A DNA stretch of 64,000 nt from CBDCAS01 sp965214015 (lineage in GTDB: Bacteria > Pseudomonadota > Gammaproteobacteria > Coxiellales > Coxiellaceae), in assembly GCA_965214015.1 (NCBI GenBank), contig CBDCAS010000019.1:1-64000 (forward strand), given 5' to 3'. A program made the translations under genes and the position numbers. Positions 27,248-36,307 of this stretch are shown piece after piece; within the stretch, counting starts at the first letter, position 1; each line of letters opens with the position of its first letter. The notes below the pieces were generated by a model. It made no database searches. It saw only the letters and a program-made list of their open reading frames with translations, and was not told the origin of the DNA.

Positions 27248-28489
27248 TTAAATTTCCAACAATAATCGCGTAGGATCTTCAACCATCTCTTTAATAGTTT
27301 TTAAAAACAAAACAGATTCACGCCCATCAATCACACGGTGGTCATAAGAGAGAGCAACATACATGATAGGACGAATCACAACCGCCCCGTTTTCAACCAC
27401 AGGGCGCTCAACAATATTGTGCATCCCTAAAATAGCACTTTGTGGTGGGTTAATAATGGGCGTTGATAACATGGAACCAAAAGTACCTCCATTAGTAATC
27501 GTAAAAGTACCACCTGTCATTTCCTCAATGGTTAACTTGCCGTTTTGGGCACGTTCTGCATACTCACGAATCTGTTTTTCAATATCAGCCATTGCCATCA
27601 ATTCTGCATTACGTAGAATCGGCACCACTAAACCTCGTGGACTGCCAATCGCAATTCCTATATCAAAAAAAGAATGATAAATCAGATCAGTGCCATCAAT
27701 TGAGGCATTCACTGCAGGAAAACGTTTTAATGCTTCAATCGCAGCTTTAGTAAAAAAGGACATAAATCCTAAACGCACTTGATGCTGTTTTTCAAAACGA
27801 TCCTTATACTTTTTACGAAGGTCCATAACTGGTTTCATATTAATTTCATTAAAAGTGGTTAAAATCGCTGCCTGATGCTGCACCGCCACTAAACGTTCCG
27901 CAATGCGCTGACGTAATCGAGACATCGGCACTTGCTTCTGAGCACGATTACCCATAACAGCCGACTCAGCAGAAGCAGAAATCGTTTCAGGGTTGAGTTG
28001 CTCTGCCACATCTGCTTTAGTAATCCGACCTCCTTTACCTGAGCCTTGAATCTGATGGGTATTAGCCCCTGTTTCACCGACCATACGACGCACTGAGGGT
28101 GCCAAGTTAGGAGGATTATCAGTGGATTTTTTCTCAGGCTGTTGCTGTTTCACTTCTTCATATGTTTCAGAGTGCTTGTGCGCTTTAGCTTCAGAGGAAA
28201 CATCAGCAGAAGGAGAAGGAGGAGGCGCCTCAGATGACTGTGTCGCTAGCGCTTCCTCGCTTAACAGAGCCAATACTTGATTGGCAGTGACTGTAGCTCC
28301 TTGAGCCACCATTAATTGCTTCACCACCCCTGATTTCGGGGCTGGGACTTCTAACATAACCTTATCAGTTTCTAAATCAACAAGATTCTCATCTCGTTGA
28401 ATCGATTCACCCTCTTTTTTATACCACTTGGCAACTGTAGCATCAGTCACTGATTCAGGTAAGGTAGGTACTTTAATTTCAATGGTCAT
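27248..28489 (-). CDS. sucB: Dihydrolipoyl succinyltransferase (E2 of 2-oxoglutarate dehydrogenase)
   Basis: Core acyltransferase of the 2-oxoglutarate dehydrogenase complex. 413 residues. The lipoyl domain (1-75) has its lipoylated Lys in VDLETDKVMLEVPAP. A Ser/Pro/Glu-rich linker follows, then the peripheral-subunit-binding domain (APSVRRMVGETGANTHQIQG near 130). The catalytic domain ends with the active-site YDHRVIDGRESVLFL near 385. It starts 11 bases after sucA. The E3 gene lpd is not in the window. Confidence 0.97.
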   Translation of the reverse strand: MTIEIKVPTLPESVTDATVAKWYKKEGESIQRDENLVDLETDKVMLEVPAPKSGVVKQLMVAQGATVTANQVLALLSEEALATQSSEAPPPSPSADVSSEAKAHKHSETYEEVKQQQPEKKSTDNPPNLAPSVRRMVGETGANTHQIQGSGKGGRITKADVAEQLNPETISASAESAVMGNRAQKQVPMSRLRQRIAERLVAVQHQAAILTTFNEINMKPVMDLRKKYKDRFEKQHQVRLGFMSFFTKAAIEALKRFPAVNASIDGTDLIYHSFFDIGIAIGSPRGLVVPILRNAELMAMADIEKQIREYAERAQNGKLTIEEMTGGTFTITNGGTFGSMLSTPIINPPQSAILGMHNIVERPVVENGAVVIRPIMYVALSYDHRVIDGRESVLFLKTIKEMVEDPTRLLLEI

Positions 28490-28500
28490 GGCACTATCCC

Positions 28501-31329
28501 CTATTGACTCTTTTTATCTTCTACTAAGTTCAATGCACGGCTCACTAAATCCGTTTGCTGCTGAATATGCAAATCAGGATAGCCACCTGCAGGGGCGGCC
28601 ATCGAACGGCGACCCACATATTGAATATCCCAAGCCTTGGGCAAACATTCTATGAGACGATGTCGCGTACAAAACCAAGCACCTTGGTTCTTCGGCTCTT
28701 CTTGGCACCACACTAAGGTGCTTGCATTAGAATATTCTTTTAACACAGTTTTTAATTCATCATAAGGAAAAGGATACAGTTGTTCGATACGAATAATGGC
28801 AATATCACGAATGCGACTCTCACGACGCTTTTGTAACAGCTCATAATACACCTTACCACTGCAGACAATAACCCGACGCACTGCATCAGGATGAATATCA
28901 TCATCGATCTCTGGAATTAATAATTGCAATTGACCTTGTGCTAAATCTTCAAGACGAGACACTGCTAATTTATGTCGTAACAAGCTTTTCGGTGTCATCA
29001 CAATCAATGGCGTACGCACTGGCCTTAATACTTGTCGACGCAATAAGTGAAAGATTTGCGATGGCGTCGTTGGTACAAAAACTTGTATATTTTCTTGTGC
29101 ACATAATTGCAAGTAGCGCTCTAGACGCGCTGAGGAATGTTCTGGGCCCATTCCTTCATAACCATGCGGCAATAACATCACAAGACCTGATAAACGATTC
29201 CATTTTTGCCAAGCAGAACTAATAAACTGATCAATAATGACCTGAGCACCATTGGCAAAATCACCAAATTGGGCTTCCCAGATTACAAGTGACTGAGGGT
29301 CAGCAGTCGCATAACCATATTCAAAACCCAAAGCGCCCGCTTCAGATAATAAAGAATCAAAGATTTGGAAATGCGCCTGATGACTATTGATATATTCTAA
29401 TGGCTGATAACACTCACCAGTCTTTTGATCGAATAAAGCAGTATGACGATGAAAAAAAGTCCCTCGGCGACTATCTTCTCCTGAAAAGCGAATTGGATAG
29501 CCTTCATGCAATAAGCTCGCATACGCCATCATTTCAGCATACCCCCAATCTAAGGGCTGCTTGCCCTCAAACATATGGCGCCTTGCTTTCATGATCATAT
29601 CTACATTGCGCTGTAGCTGAAAGCCTTTAGGAATTTGCGTGATCTTATCACCCAGTAAGTTTAATTTATCCATAGAAACAGAGGTATCTACTTGAGTGTG
29701 CGTATTTCTTTCTAAAAAAGGCGCCCAATTGGCAGCATAATGTTGGGATAATCCCTCATGTAATATATCGACAACCTCAACACCTTGATCCAAACGATCC
29801 CGATAAGAATCACTCCAATCATCAACCTCTTGTTGCTGGCATACCTTCTTTTTTAGTAATTGCTTTGCGTATTGTGTTTTAAGGGTAGGATGTTTTTGGA
29901 TCAAATGATACATCATAGGCTGGGTTGCACGCGGTTCATCGACTTCTTGATGCCCATGACGTCGATAACACACTAAATCAATCACTACATCTTTATGAAA
30001 AGACTGACGATAATCAAGTGCCATTATTATTGTCTTAACAGCTGCTTCAACATCGTCACCATTTACATGAAAAACAGGCACATCAATCATTTTGGCTAAA
30101 TCAGAGCAATAATGCGATGAACGAGCATCCTGTGGATTGCTGGTCGTAAATCCGATCTGATTATTGAGAATGATATGTATGGCACCGCCCACACAATAGG
30201 CTCGCGTTTGTGACATGCTCAAAGTTTCCATCACAATCCCTTGACCGGCAAAGGCTGCATCACCATGAATTAACACAGGCATCGCATAATCGACTCTGTT
30301 TTTTTTGTTCATATGCTCTTGTCGAGCCCGCACTGAACCTAAGACAACTGGATTAATAAATTCCAGATGAGATGGATTAAAAGCCAAAGATAAATGAATA
30401 GGACCGTTTTCCGTTTTGACATCACTAGAAAAGCCACGGTGATATTTTACATCACCTGTCGTTAAGCCATAGTGCTTAGTGCCATCAAATTCTTGAAACA
30501 ACTCAGCGGGCGACTGACCTATGATATTAAGCAAAACATTAAGCCGACCACGATGGGCCATACCAATGACCATTTCCTCAATATGAGCTCCACGAGCGGC
30601 TTCTAACAAAGCACGTAACATTGGAATTAAAGCATCACCTCCTTCAATAGAAAAACGCTTCTGACCCGGATAGCGACTCTCAAGATATTTTTCCAATCCT
30701 TCGGCAGCAATTAATTGCTGCAATATTTTTTGCTTTACTTTAGCATCAAAACTTATATTAGGTATACGATGCTCAATATAATCACGCAACCACTCACGTT
30801 CTTTATCGTCTGCAATATGCTGATACTCAATGCCAATAGTGCCACAATAGCGCTGTTCTAGCGCATCCAAAATAGACTGTAAGGGCGCCTGTGAGGCTGG
30901 CAGCACACCTTGTGTATTAAACAGACTCTTTAAGTCGGCATCAGAGAGATGATGATCAATGAGCTGCAAACCTGGATCAGCAGCATGGTGACTACCCAAG
31001 GGGTCAAGAGTCGCGTTAAAATGTCCCCACTGACGATACGCTGTTATTAAAGCATCAACGTGTCTTTGTTGATCAGACACCTGCGCTCCCTGGAACTGGT
31101 AAGGCTGTTTTGTCATCTGACGAAACTGCTCACAAATAGCCTGATGTGATTGGTCTTTGGGAATAGATTGATCCTGAAGGCTCATAAAATAATTTTGCCA
31201 CTTCACATCCACTGCACTAGGATCTTCTAAATAAGTTTCATACAGTGTTTCAAGATAAGAGGCATTGCCACCAAACAAATAAGAACTCTGCTCAAAGGCT
31301 TGTCTGGTTTTATTAGGGCTCTCTTTCAT
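28501..31329 (-). CDS. sucA: 2-oxoglutarate dehydrogenase E1
   Basis: Thiamine-diphosphate-dependent E1 that decarboxylates 2-oxoglutarate and passes succinyl to SucB. 942 residues, full length. The N-terminal E2-binding segment contains SSYLFGGNASYLETLYETYL. Others: MVIGMAHRGRLNVLLNIIGQ near 245, LHLSLAFNPSHLEFINPVV-type substrate region near 305, VLIHGDAAFAGQGIVMETL near 350, VDLVCYRRHGHQEVDEP near 460, and RFSGEDSRRGTFFHRHTAL near 620. The start lies about 83 bases after sdhB. Confidence 0.97.
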   Translation of the reverse strand: MKESPNKTRQAFEQSSYLFGGNASYLETLYETYLEDPSAVDVKWQNYFMSLQDQSIPKDQSHQAICEQFRQMTKQPYQFQGAQVSDQQRHVDALITAYRQWGHFNATLDPLGSHHAADPGLQLIDHHLSDADLKSLFNTQGVLPASQAPLQSILDALEQRYCGTIGIEYQHIADDKEREWLRDYIEHRIPNISFDAKVKQKILQQLIAAEGLEKYLESRYPGQKRFSIEGGDALIPMLRALLEAARGAHIEEMVIGMAHRGRLNVLLNIIGQSPAELFQEFDGTKHYGLTTGDVKYHRGFSSDVKTENGPIHLSLAFNPSHLEFINPVVLGSVRARQEHMNKKNRVDYAMPVLIHGDAAFAGQGIVMETLSMSQTRAYCVGGAIHIILNNQIGFTTSNPQDARSSHYCSDLAKMIDVPVFHVNGDDVEAAVKTIIMALDYRQSFHKDVVIDLVCYRRHGHQEVDEPRATQPMMYHLIQKHPTLKTQYAKQLLKKKVCQQQEVDDWSDSYRDRLDQGVEVVDILHEGLSQHYAANWAPFLERNTHTQVDTSVSMDKLNLLGDKITQIPKGFQLQRNVDMIMKARRHMFEGKQPLDWGYAEMMAYASLLHEGYPIRFSGEDSRRGTFFHRHTALFDQKTGECYQPLEYINSHQAHFQIFDSLLSEAGALGFEYGYATADPQSLVIWEAQFGDFANGAQVIIDQFISSAWQKWNRLSGLVMLLPHGYEGMGPEHSSARLERYLQLCAQENIQVFVPTTPSQIFHLLRRQVLRPVRTPLIVMTPKSLLRHKLAVSRLEDLAQGQLQLLIPEIDDDIHPDAVRRVIVCSGKVYYELLQKRRESRIRDIAIIRIEQLYPFPYDELKTVLKEYSNASTLVWCQEEPKNQGAWFCTRHRLIECLPKAWDIQYVGRRSMAAPAGGYPDLHIQQQTDLVSRALNLVEDKKSQ

Positions 31330-31412
31330 GATAATTTCTCGATAAACTTAGGAAATAAACAACACGTTACTACTTACACAAGGTATTTTATAACTTCTAA
31401 AAAAACCACCGC

Positions 31413-32135
31413 TTACACTAATTCCTTTAACATCTTTGAACGAATCTTTTGGATAGCACGAGTTGGATTTAAGTGTTTGGGGCAAACACTCACACAATTC
31501 ATAATCGAACGACAACGGAATGCACTATAAGGATCTTTTAATGCTTCTAATCGCTCTTTAGTCTGTGTATCACGACTATCAGCAATAAACCGGTATGAGG
31601 CTAACAAACCAGCAGGGCCAACAAATTTATCAGGATTCCACCAATAAGAAGGACAAGCACTGGAACAGCATGCGCATAAGATACATTCATATAAACCATC
31701 TAACTTAGCGCGATCTTTTGGTGATTGTAATCGTTCTTTTTGCGGTTGTTCTTGCTCATTATTTTTTAAATAAGGTTGTATCTTGCGCCATTGTGCAAAA
31801 AAGGGCTCCATATCTACAATCAAATCACGAATGACTGAAAAACCAGGTAAAGGCTGTAAAGTCACATAGTCAGGGAGTGCTTTTAAGGGTGTGATACAAG
31901 CCAAACCATTACTGCCATTAATATTCATACCATCGGAACCACACACCCCTTCACCACAAGAGCGACGAAAACTCAAAGTGGGGTCTTGATCCTTTAATGC
32001 CTCTAATACATTCAATAACATCTTTCCTTTAATAGTCGATGTATCAAACGAATAATCTTTCATATAGGGCTTTTTATCGACTTCCGGATTGAAGCGATAA
32101 ATAGAGAGGGTCATTGTTCTTTCAGAATGTGGCAT
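31413..32135 (-). CDS. sdhB: Succinate dehydrogenase iron-sulfur subunit
   Basis: Electron-transfer subunit of complex II. 240 residues. The [2Fe-2S] ligands are in RRSCGEGVCGSDGMNING near 60-77 and the third part of that cluster near 85. The ferredoxin-like domain has ECILCACCSSACPSYWWNP near 150 and CRSIMNCVSVCPKHLNP near 210. ATG 32135 lies four bases after the sdhA stop; a second ATG at 32114 (MTLSIYRFNPE) matches the usual family start and is a fair alternative. Confidence 0.96.
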   Translation of the reverse strand: MPHSERTMTLSIYRFNPEVDKKPYMKDYSFDTSTIKGKMLLNVLEALKDQDPTLSFRRSCGEGVCGSDGMNINGSNGLACITPLKALPDYVTLQPLPGFSVIRDLIVDMEPFFAQWRKIQPYLKNNEQEQPQKERLQSPKDRAKLDGLYECILCACCSSACPSYWWNPDKFVGPAGLLASYRFIADSRDTQTKERLEALKDPYSAFRCRSIMNCVSVCPKHLNPTRAIQKIRSKMLKELV

Positions 32136-32139
32136 ACAT

Positions 32140-33903
32140 CTACTCTCTTTCTTTTAATGGGAATGGCTCAACATTATGAGGCTTTCTATTGACCGAACGA
32201 TAAGCTAATCGTCCCCCTTCTTTGAAATACAAAGTATGCTTTAACCATTGCACATCATCTCTCTCTTTGTAGTCATAGCGGCAATGGGCACCTCGACTTT
32301 CAGTACGCTGCTTAGCTGAAGCTGCAGTAGCTAGCGCTACCTCCATTAAATTATCAAGCTCAAGACATTCAATGCGTGCCATATTAAAAGTACGACTCCG
32401 ATCACTTAAGCGCGCATATTGTAGTTGTTCATACAGAAGGTGCATCTTTTTTAATCCTTGTTCCATCGGACTAGCATCACGGAACACGCCAAAAGATTGC
32501 TGCATCACTTGCTTCATCTCACGACGCAATGCGATAGGATCTTCAGTATTAGAATCGGCCTGCCAACGCGCTACCCGACCGACTGCTTTATCAACATCAG
32601 ACTCATTCACCGTGCGATGCGATAAACCCTCTTTTAAGGCTTGCTCTAGGTGCAAACCTACAGAACGACCAAAGACTACTAAGTCTAATAATGAATTCGT
32701 TCCCAAACGATTAGCCCCATGGACAGAAACACAAGCACACTCACCGGCTGCAAAAAAACCAGGAACAATCTGATCATGACCTGCAGCATCTTGTGTTAAC
32801 ACTTGACCGTCAACATTGGTTGGAATTCCACCCATTTGATAATGGCAGGTAGGTACCACCGGAATAGGAGCCTTGACAGGATCGATATTAGCAAAGGTTC
32901 TGGATAATTCTAAAATACCTGGTAAGCGCTCATTCAATACCTCTTCACCTAGGTGATCTAATTTCAACAACACATGATCTTTTTGAGCACCAGCTCCTCG
33001 ACCTTCTAAAATTTCTTGTACCGAAGCACGAGAGACAATATCGCGACATTCTAAATCTTTTAAATGCGGTGAATAGCGTTCCATAAAACGCTCGCCTTCA
33101 CTATTGAGCAAGTAGCCACCCTCACCTCGGGCACCTTCAGTAATTAAGCAACCCACACCAGCAATACCGGTTGGATGAAATTGCCAAAATTCCATATCCT
33201 GAACTGGATAGCCTGCACGTAACAACATACCGATGCCATCACCTGTATTAATGTAAGCATTGGTAGTAGCGTCATAAATACGACCCGCCCCCCCTGTGGC
33301 AAACACAGTAGCACGTGCTTTAAAAAACACCATCTCAGTGGTTTCCATACAAAGCGCAACCACACCAGCGACACCACCCTCAATATCGCGCACGATATCA
33401 ATTACGAACCATTCATTATAAAAATCGGTATTATTTTCAGTATTTTTTTGATACAGCGTATGCAGCATGGCATGACCAGTACGATCAGCAGCTGCACAGG
33501 TTCGACGCGCCAACTCACCGCCAAAGTCTCGAGTATGTCCTCCAAAAGCGCGTTGATAAATTTTCCCATTATCTAAACGAGAAAAAGGTAGGCCCATATG
33601 CTCTAGCTCGTAGACAGCAGCTGGCGCATGCTCGCACATATACTCAATAGCGTCCTGATCCCCCAAAAAATCAGAGCCTAGTACAGTATCATACATATGC
33701 CACTGCCACTGATCAGGGACTACATTGCCTAAAGAAGCGGCAATACCCCCTTGCGCAGAGACTGTATGCGAGCGCGTTGGATACACCTTGGTAATTACAG
33801 CCACTTTATAGTTTGATTGTGCTACCTGAAGCGCGGCACGTAACCCAGCACCACCAGCACCCACAATCACTACATCAAATTCTTTTATAGGTAATTGACT
33901 CAT
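32140..33903 (-). CDS. sdhA: Succinate dehydrogenase flavoprotein subunit
   Basis: FAD-bearing catalytic subunit of complex II, oxidising succinate to fumarate. 587 residues. FAD fold VVIVGAGGAGLRAALQVAQS near 12; the covalently flavinylated His in TRSHTVSAQGGIAASLGN near 45; the active-site region FHPTGIAGVGCLITEGARGE near 243; PVVPTCHYQMGGIPTNVDG near 350; and ANRLGTNSLLDLVVFGR near 400. It lies between sdhD and sdhB as in E. coli. Confidence 0.98.
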   Translation of the reverse strand: MSQLPIKEFDVVIVGAGGAGLRAALQVAQSNYKVAVITKVYPTRSHTVSAQGGIAASLGNVVPDQWQWHMYDTVLGSDFLGDQDAIEYMCEHAPAAVYELEHMGLPFSRLDNGKIYQRAFGGHTRDFGGELARRTCAAADRTGHAMLHTLYQKNTENNTDFYNEWFVIDIVRDIEGGVAGVVALCMETTEMVFFKARATVFATGGAGRIYDATTNAYINTGDGIGMLLRAGYPVQDMEFWQFHPTGIAGVGCLITEGARGEGGYLLNSEGERFMERYSPHLKDLECRDIVSRASVQEILEGRGAGAQKDHVLLKLDHLGEEVLNERLPGILELSRTFANIDPVKAPIPVVPTCHYQMGGIPTNVDGQVLTQDAAGHDQIVPGFFAAGECACVSVHGANRLGTNSLLDLVVFGRSVGLHLEQALKEGLSHRTVNESDVDKAVGRVARWQADSNTEDPIALRREMKQVMQQSFGVFRDASPMEQGLKKMHLLYEQLQYARLSDRSRTFNMARIECLELDNLMEVALATAASAKQRTESRGAHCRYDYKERDDVQWLKHTLYFKEGGRLAYRSVNRKPHNVEPFPLKERE

Positions 33904-33948
33904 TATTAAACTGTCTCAAAGAGGTTAAGTTGATAAATTACAAAAAAA

Positions 33949-34287
33949 TCACACCATCCAGAGAATATAAAAACCCCATATTAAATAAGTAATCAACAAA
34001 ATCATCACCAGAGTTTGCAAGGCAATACGCACTCGGGTGTTGTTCACATAATCTGTAAATACTGTCCACAAGCCAATCCACGCATGCCACAATATACTGA
34101 AAATCACGATCAAAGTAATCACTTTAACCGCGGTGTAATGAAACAAAGTATGCCACTGACTAAAAGAAATCGGCTGGTATTTTAGTATGTAAACGAAAAT
34201 ACCAACAGCATAGGTACCGACCAGCAATGAAGTCACACGTTGGATCAACCAATCTGCTAAACCACGATGACTAAAACGACTTACCAT
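33949..34287 (-). CDS. sdhD: Succinate dehydrogenase membrane anchor subunit
   Basis: Small hydrophobic subunit that, with SdhC, binds heme b and ubiquinone. ATG 34287 (MVSRFSHRGLADWLIQRVTS) overlaps the sdhC stop by seven bases and gives 112 residues; the upstream in-frame ATG at 34341 lies inside sdhC. Three transmembrane helices are seen at about 15-37, 50-72 and 87-110. The helix II His (HAWIGLWTVFTDYV) matches the heme or quinone region. The RVTS motif near residue 18 corresponds to the conserved Arg region of the family. Confidence 0.93.
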   Translation of the reverse strand: MVSRFSHRGLADWLIQRVTSLLVGTYAVGIFVYILKYQPISFSQWHTLFHYTAVKVITLIVIFSILWHAWIGLWTVFTDYVNNTRVRIALQTLVMILLITYLIWGFYILWMV

Positions 34288-34664
34288 AACCGAATCCCTA
34301 TCAGCACCACTATAAACACACATAATATAATGACAGACCACGCCGTTACACGACCTGCACGCTGACTCTCACCGATACCAAAATCCATCACTAAGTGTCG
34401 TACACCTGCTAACCAATGATAAACCACTGCGGCGAGTAAGACGATCCATAGTACTCTAGCAATAGGATGCACTAAGAGGTTTTGCATATTAGAAAAGGCT
34501 GTTTGTGAAATAAGAGAAGTATGCAATAAGTACAATAGCACCGGAATAAAAAGAAATAAAACAACACCTGCTATTCGATGCAGTATGGACACAACGGCCA
34601 TCACCGGAAAATGAAATTTAATTAAATTAAGATTAACAGGTCTGTTATCCGGTTCCATAACCAT
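34281..34664 (-). CDS. sdhC: Succinate dehydrogenase cytochrome b556 subunit
   Basis: First gene of sdhCDAB-sucABCD. 127 residues: RPVNLNLIKFHFPVMAVVSI and LHRIAGVVLFLFIPVLL form the family signature with the quinone-site Ser and Arg. The heme His is expected in VVYHWLAGVRHLVMDFGIG near 85. Three transmembrane helices. A well-formed promoter lies 30-58 bases upstream. Either the first or third codon (both ATG) may be used. Confidence 0.95.
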   Translation of the reverse strand: MVMEPDNRPVNLNLIKFHFPVMAVVSILHRIAGVVLFLFIPVLLYLLHTSLISQTAFSNMQNLLVHPIARVLWIVLLAAVVYHWLAGVRHLVMDFGIGESQRAGRVTAWSVIILCVFIVVLIGIRLW

Positions 34665-34693
34665 TGTTCATCTTTATAGTTAAAAGCGGCTTA

Positions 34694-34722
34694 ATTATAT
34701 CTACATTAATTCGGCAACACAA
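34694..34722 (-). promoter_or_regulatory. Predicted sigma-70 promoter of sdhCDAB-sucABCD
   Basis: On the minus strand TTGTGT (34717-34722) and TATAAT (34694-34699) are separated by exactly 17 bases. The -10 box lies 30 bases upstream of the sdhC ATG at 34664. The -10 box is a perfect consensus match and the -35 box matches four of six. No CRP or Fur site was recognised. Confidence 0.6.
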
Positions 34723-34811
34723 ACAGAAGATAAAATATGATCCTATGTCAGCTGAGCTGCAAATTAAGAAGCGAGCTGCCAGATTGGCTATTTGTTAAAA
34801 TCGAAGGTTTC

Positions 34812-34980
34812 TCATGTTCTCCAAAAGGTATTCATGGCGTATTGCAATGCGACATAGTGGCTTGTAATTTTTTCTGATTTTGAGGGTCTTTTGACAGCCT
34901 GGTAGAATTTTTCTAAAGCATGTGATGCTGCAATTTCTCCACTCTGATGTAAAGCTACCCTATGTCTATTCCATAATTAA
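34812..34980 (-). pseudogene. Gene fragment of unknown origin
   Basis: A start-less minus-strand frame of about 54 codons with coding-like composition: HQSGEIAASHALEKFYQAVK, then SHYVALQYAMNTFW, stopping with TGA at 34812-34814. A stop codon closes it at the 5' end, so it is at best a remnant. I do not recognise the family. It lies upstream of the sdh promoter region. Confidence 0.3.
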
Positions 34981-35232
34981 TTGCCGATAGTGTGGTCAAA
35001 AAATATCATCATGGTGTTATTGTTAATTTTTGCTTTAAGTAACTTGCACTAATTCCTTGCAATATGAGTATTAGTCCCCACTTATGATCCCAAAGAGAGT
35101 TATCTCTATGTCTGACCTTGAAAATGATTTTACCTGCAGTCAGGCAAAACAATATGTTGAGGTATGGCACTAGCGTGTCGAGTAATGCAAAACAAAATTT
35201 TTTGACAAAAATATAAATTATGGAGAAATAAG
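34981..35232. other. Non-coding gap with one 21-codon ORF
   Basis: The only frame of note is ATG 35108 to TAG 35173 on the plus strand (MSDLENDFTCSQAKQYVEVW...), preceded by a small AGAGA-GTTA-TCTCT hairpin. It is too short to call and may be a remnant or a leader peptide. The 30 bases before the gene at 35233 contain TTGACA but no well-spaced -10 box. Confidence 0.4.
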
Positions 35233-35799
35233 ATGTTATCTTGGATCAATCAGAATATTGGTTTATTCACTATATTGGCTATTTTGGTCGCTCCAATTGT
35301 GGCTCTACAAATACAAAAAAAGACTGAAGACTACAAAGAAAGGAAATCAAAAAAATTAGGTATTTTTAAAACGCTGATGGCAACACGAGCAAATATGGTA
35401 TCACTAGAGCATGTGCAGGCTCTTAATATGATTGATATTGAGTTTTATAATGAAAAACAAATTAAAAATTCTTGGAATATTTATCGTGATCATCTTAATT
35501 CACATCCTTACAATCAAAGTGAAGATGTAAAAAATCAATGGCTGGAAAAAGGGTACCATTGTCTTATAGACTTGCTCTACGAAATGTCAAAATTTTTTGA
35601 TTACAATTTTAATAAAGTAATGTTAAAGAATGAACTTTATGTCCCTAAGGCTCACCAGTTTGTAGACGTGGAGCAAAATATTATAAGAAGCAAGCTTGTA
35701 GACATAGTAACGGGCAATCAACCGATAAATGTACAACTAGTTCAAAATAAGGCTGACAAAACTCTTAGTCAGCCCAAAAACTCTGCGATAAAAGCTTAG
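35233..35799 (+). CDS. Membrane-anchored protein, DUF6680-like
   Basis: 188 residues; GGAGAAATAAG precedes the ATG. One N-terminal transmembrane helix (residues 9-27, IGLFTILAILVAPIVALQI) is followed by a charged stretch and the conserved-looking segment FKTLMATRANMVSLEHVQAL and NMIDIEFY. A helical soluble domain continues to a polar tail. I recall this MATRA...HVQALN...D.EFY pattern as DUF6680, seen in scattered bacterial islands; function unknown. The topology suggests a cytoplasmic domain held at the inner membrane. It lies alone between the sdh and gltA promoters and is more AT-rich than gltA. Confidence 0.7.
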   Translation: MLSWINQNIGLFTILAILVAPIVALQIQKKTEDYKERKSKKLGIFKTLMATRANMVSLEHVQALNMIDIEFYNEKQIKNSWNIYRDHLNSHPYNQSEDVKNQWLEKGYHCLIDLLYEMSKFFDYNFNKVMLKNELYVPKAHQFVDVEQNIIRSKLVDIVTGNQPINVQLVQNKADKTLSQPKNSAIKA

Positions 35800-36009
35800 T
35801 ATAAATAGTCGTATTTTTAATATTAGAATGCCCAAGATAACTTTAAATCACGCGCGTATCTTGACCTTAGTTCGCAAGTAAAATACTACTCTAGCGCAGC
35901 ATGTGTGACGCAACATAAAGAGTGGGCTTATTATCAGTTCAATTCATTAAAAACATCTACTCAAAACTTATCGTAGCTATCAGAGTCTAAGCTATTTCTT
36001 CCTAAGCAG

Positions 36010-36034
36010 TAATTGATTTAAATTTAATCAATTA
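36010..36034. repeat. Perfect 9-bp inverted repeat upstream of gltA
   Basis: TAATTGATT and AATCAATTA are exact inverted copies separated by TAAATTT, about 210 bases after the DUF6680-like gene and 275 bases before gltA. The all-AT stem could be a regulator's operator or a weak bidirectional terminator. No U-tract is attached. Confidence 0.5.
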
Positions 36035-36212
36035 TAATATACTACATTGGAGTAAGACACTTACACAATGGCATGGAATATAAAATGTCGAGTCTTAGTT
36101 GGATAGTTTAAACAAATCTCAATTAGGGAAAATTATTGCACATATCGACACTTTTTAGTACATCATGACTCATTTGATCAATTTGAACAAAAAACAAAAG
36201 TGCATCCTTTTT

Positions 36213-36237
36213 GCTATAAAATAGAGGATTTTATAGC
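36213..36237 (+). promoter_or_regulatory. Perfect 10-bp hairpin in the gltA leader region
   Basis: GCTATAAAAT-AGAGG-ATTTTATAGC has a 10-bp perfect stem and a five-base loop, 70 bases before the gltA ATG. TATAAA within the left arm could be a -10 box, in which case the palindrome would be an operator overlapping the promoter. If transcribed, it is a leader hairpin. The remainder of 35800-36307 holds no gene. Confidence 0.45.
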
Positions 36238-36307
36238 CTTTAGTGCCATCTCTGTTCAATACTCTCTATAAACCCTATACTGTCGATAACTAACTTGGGA
36301 GAACACT

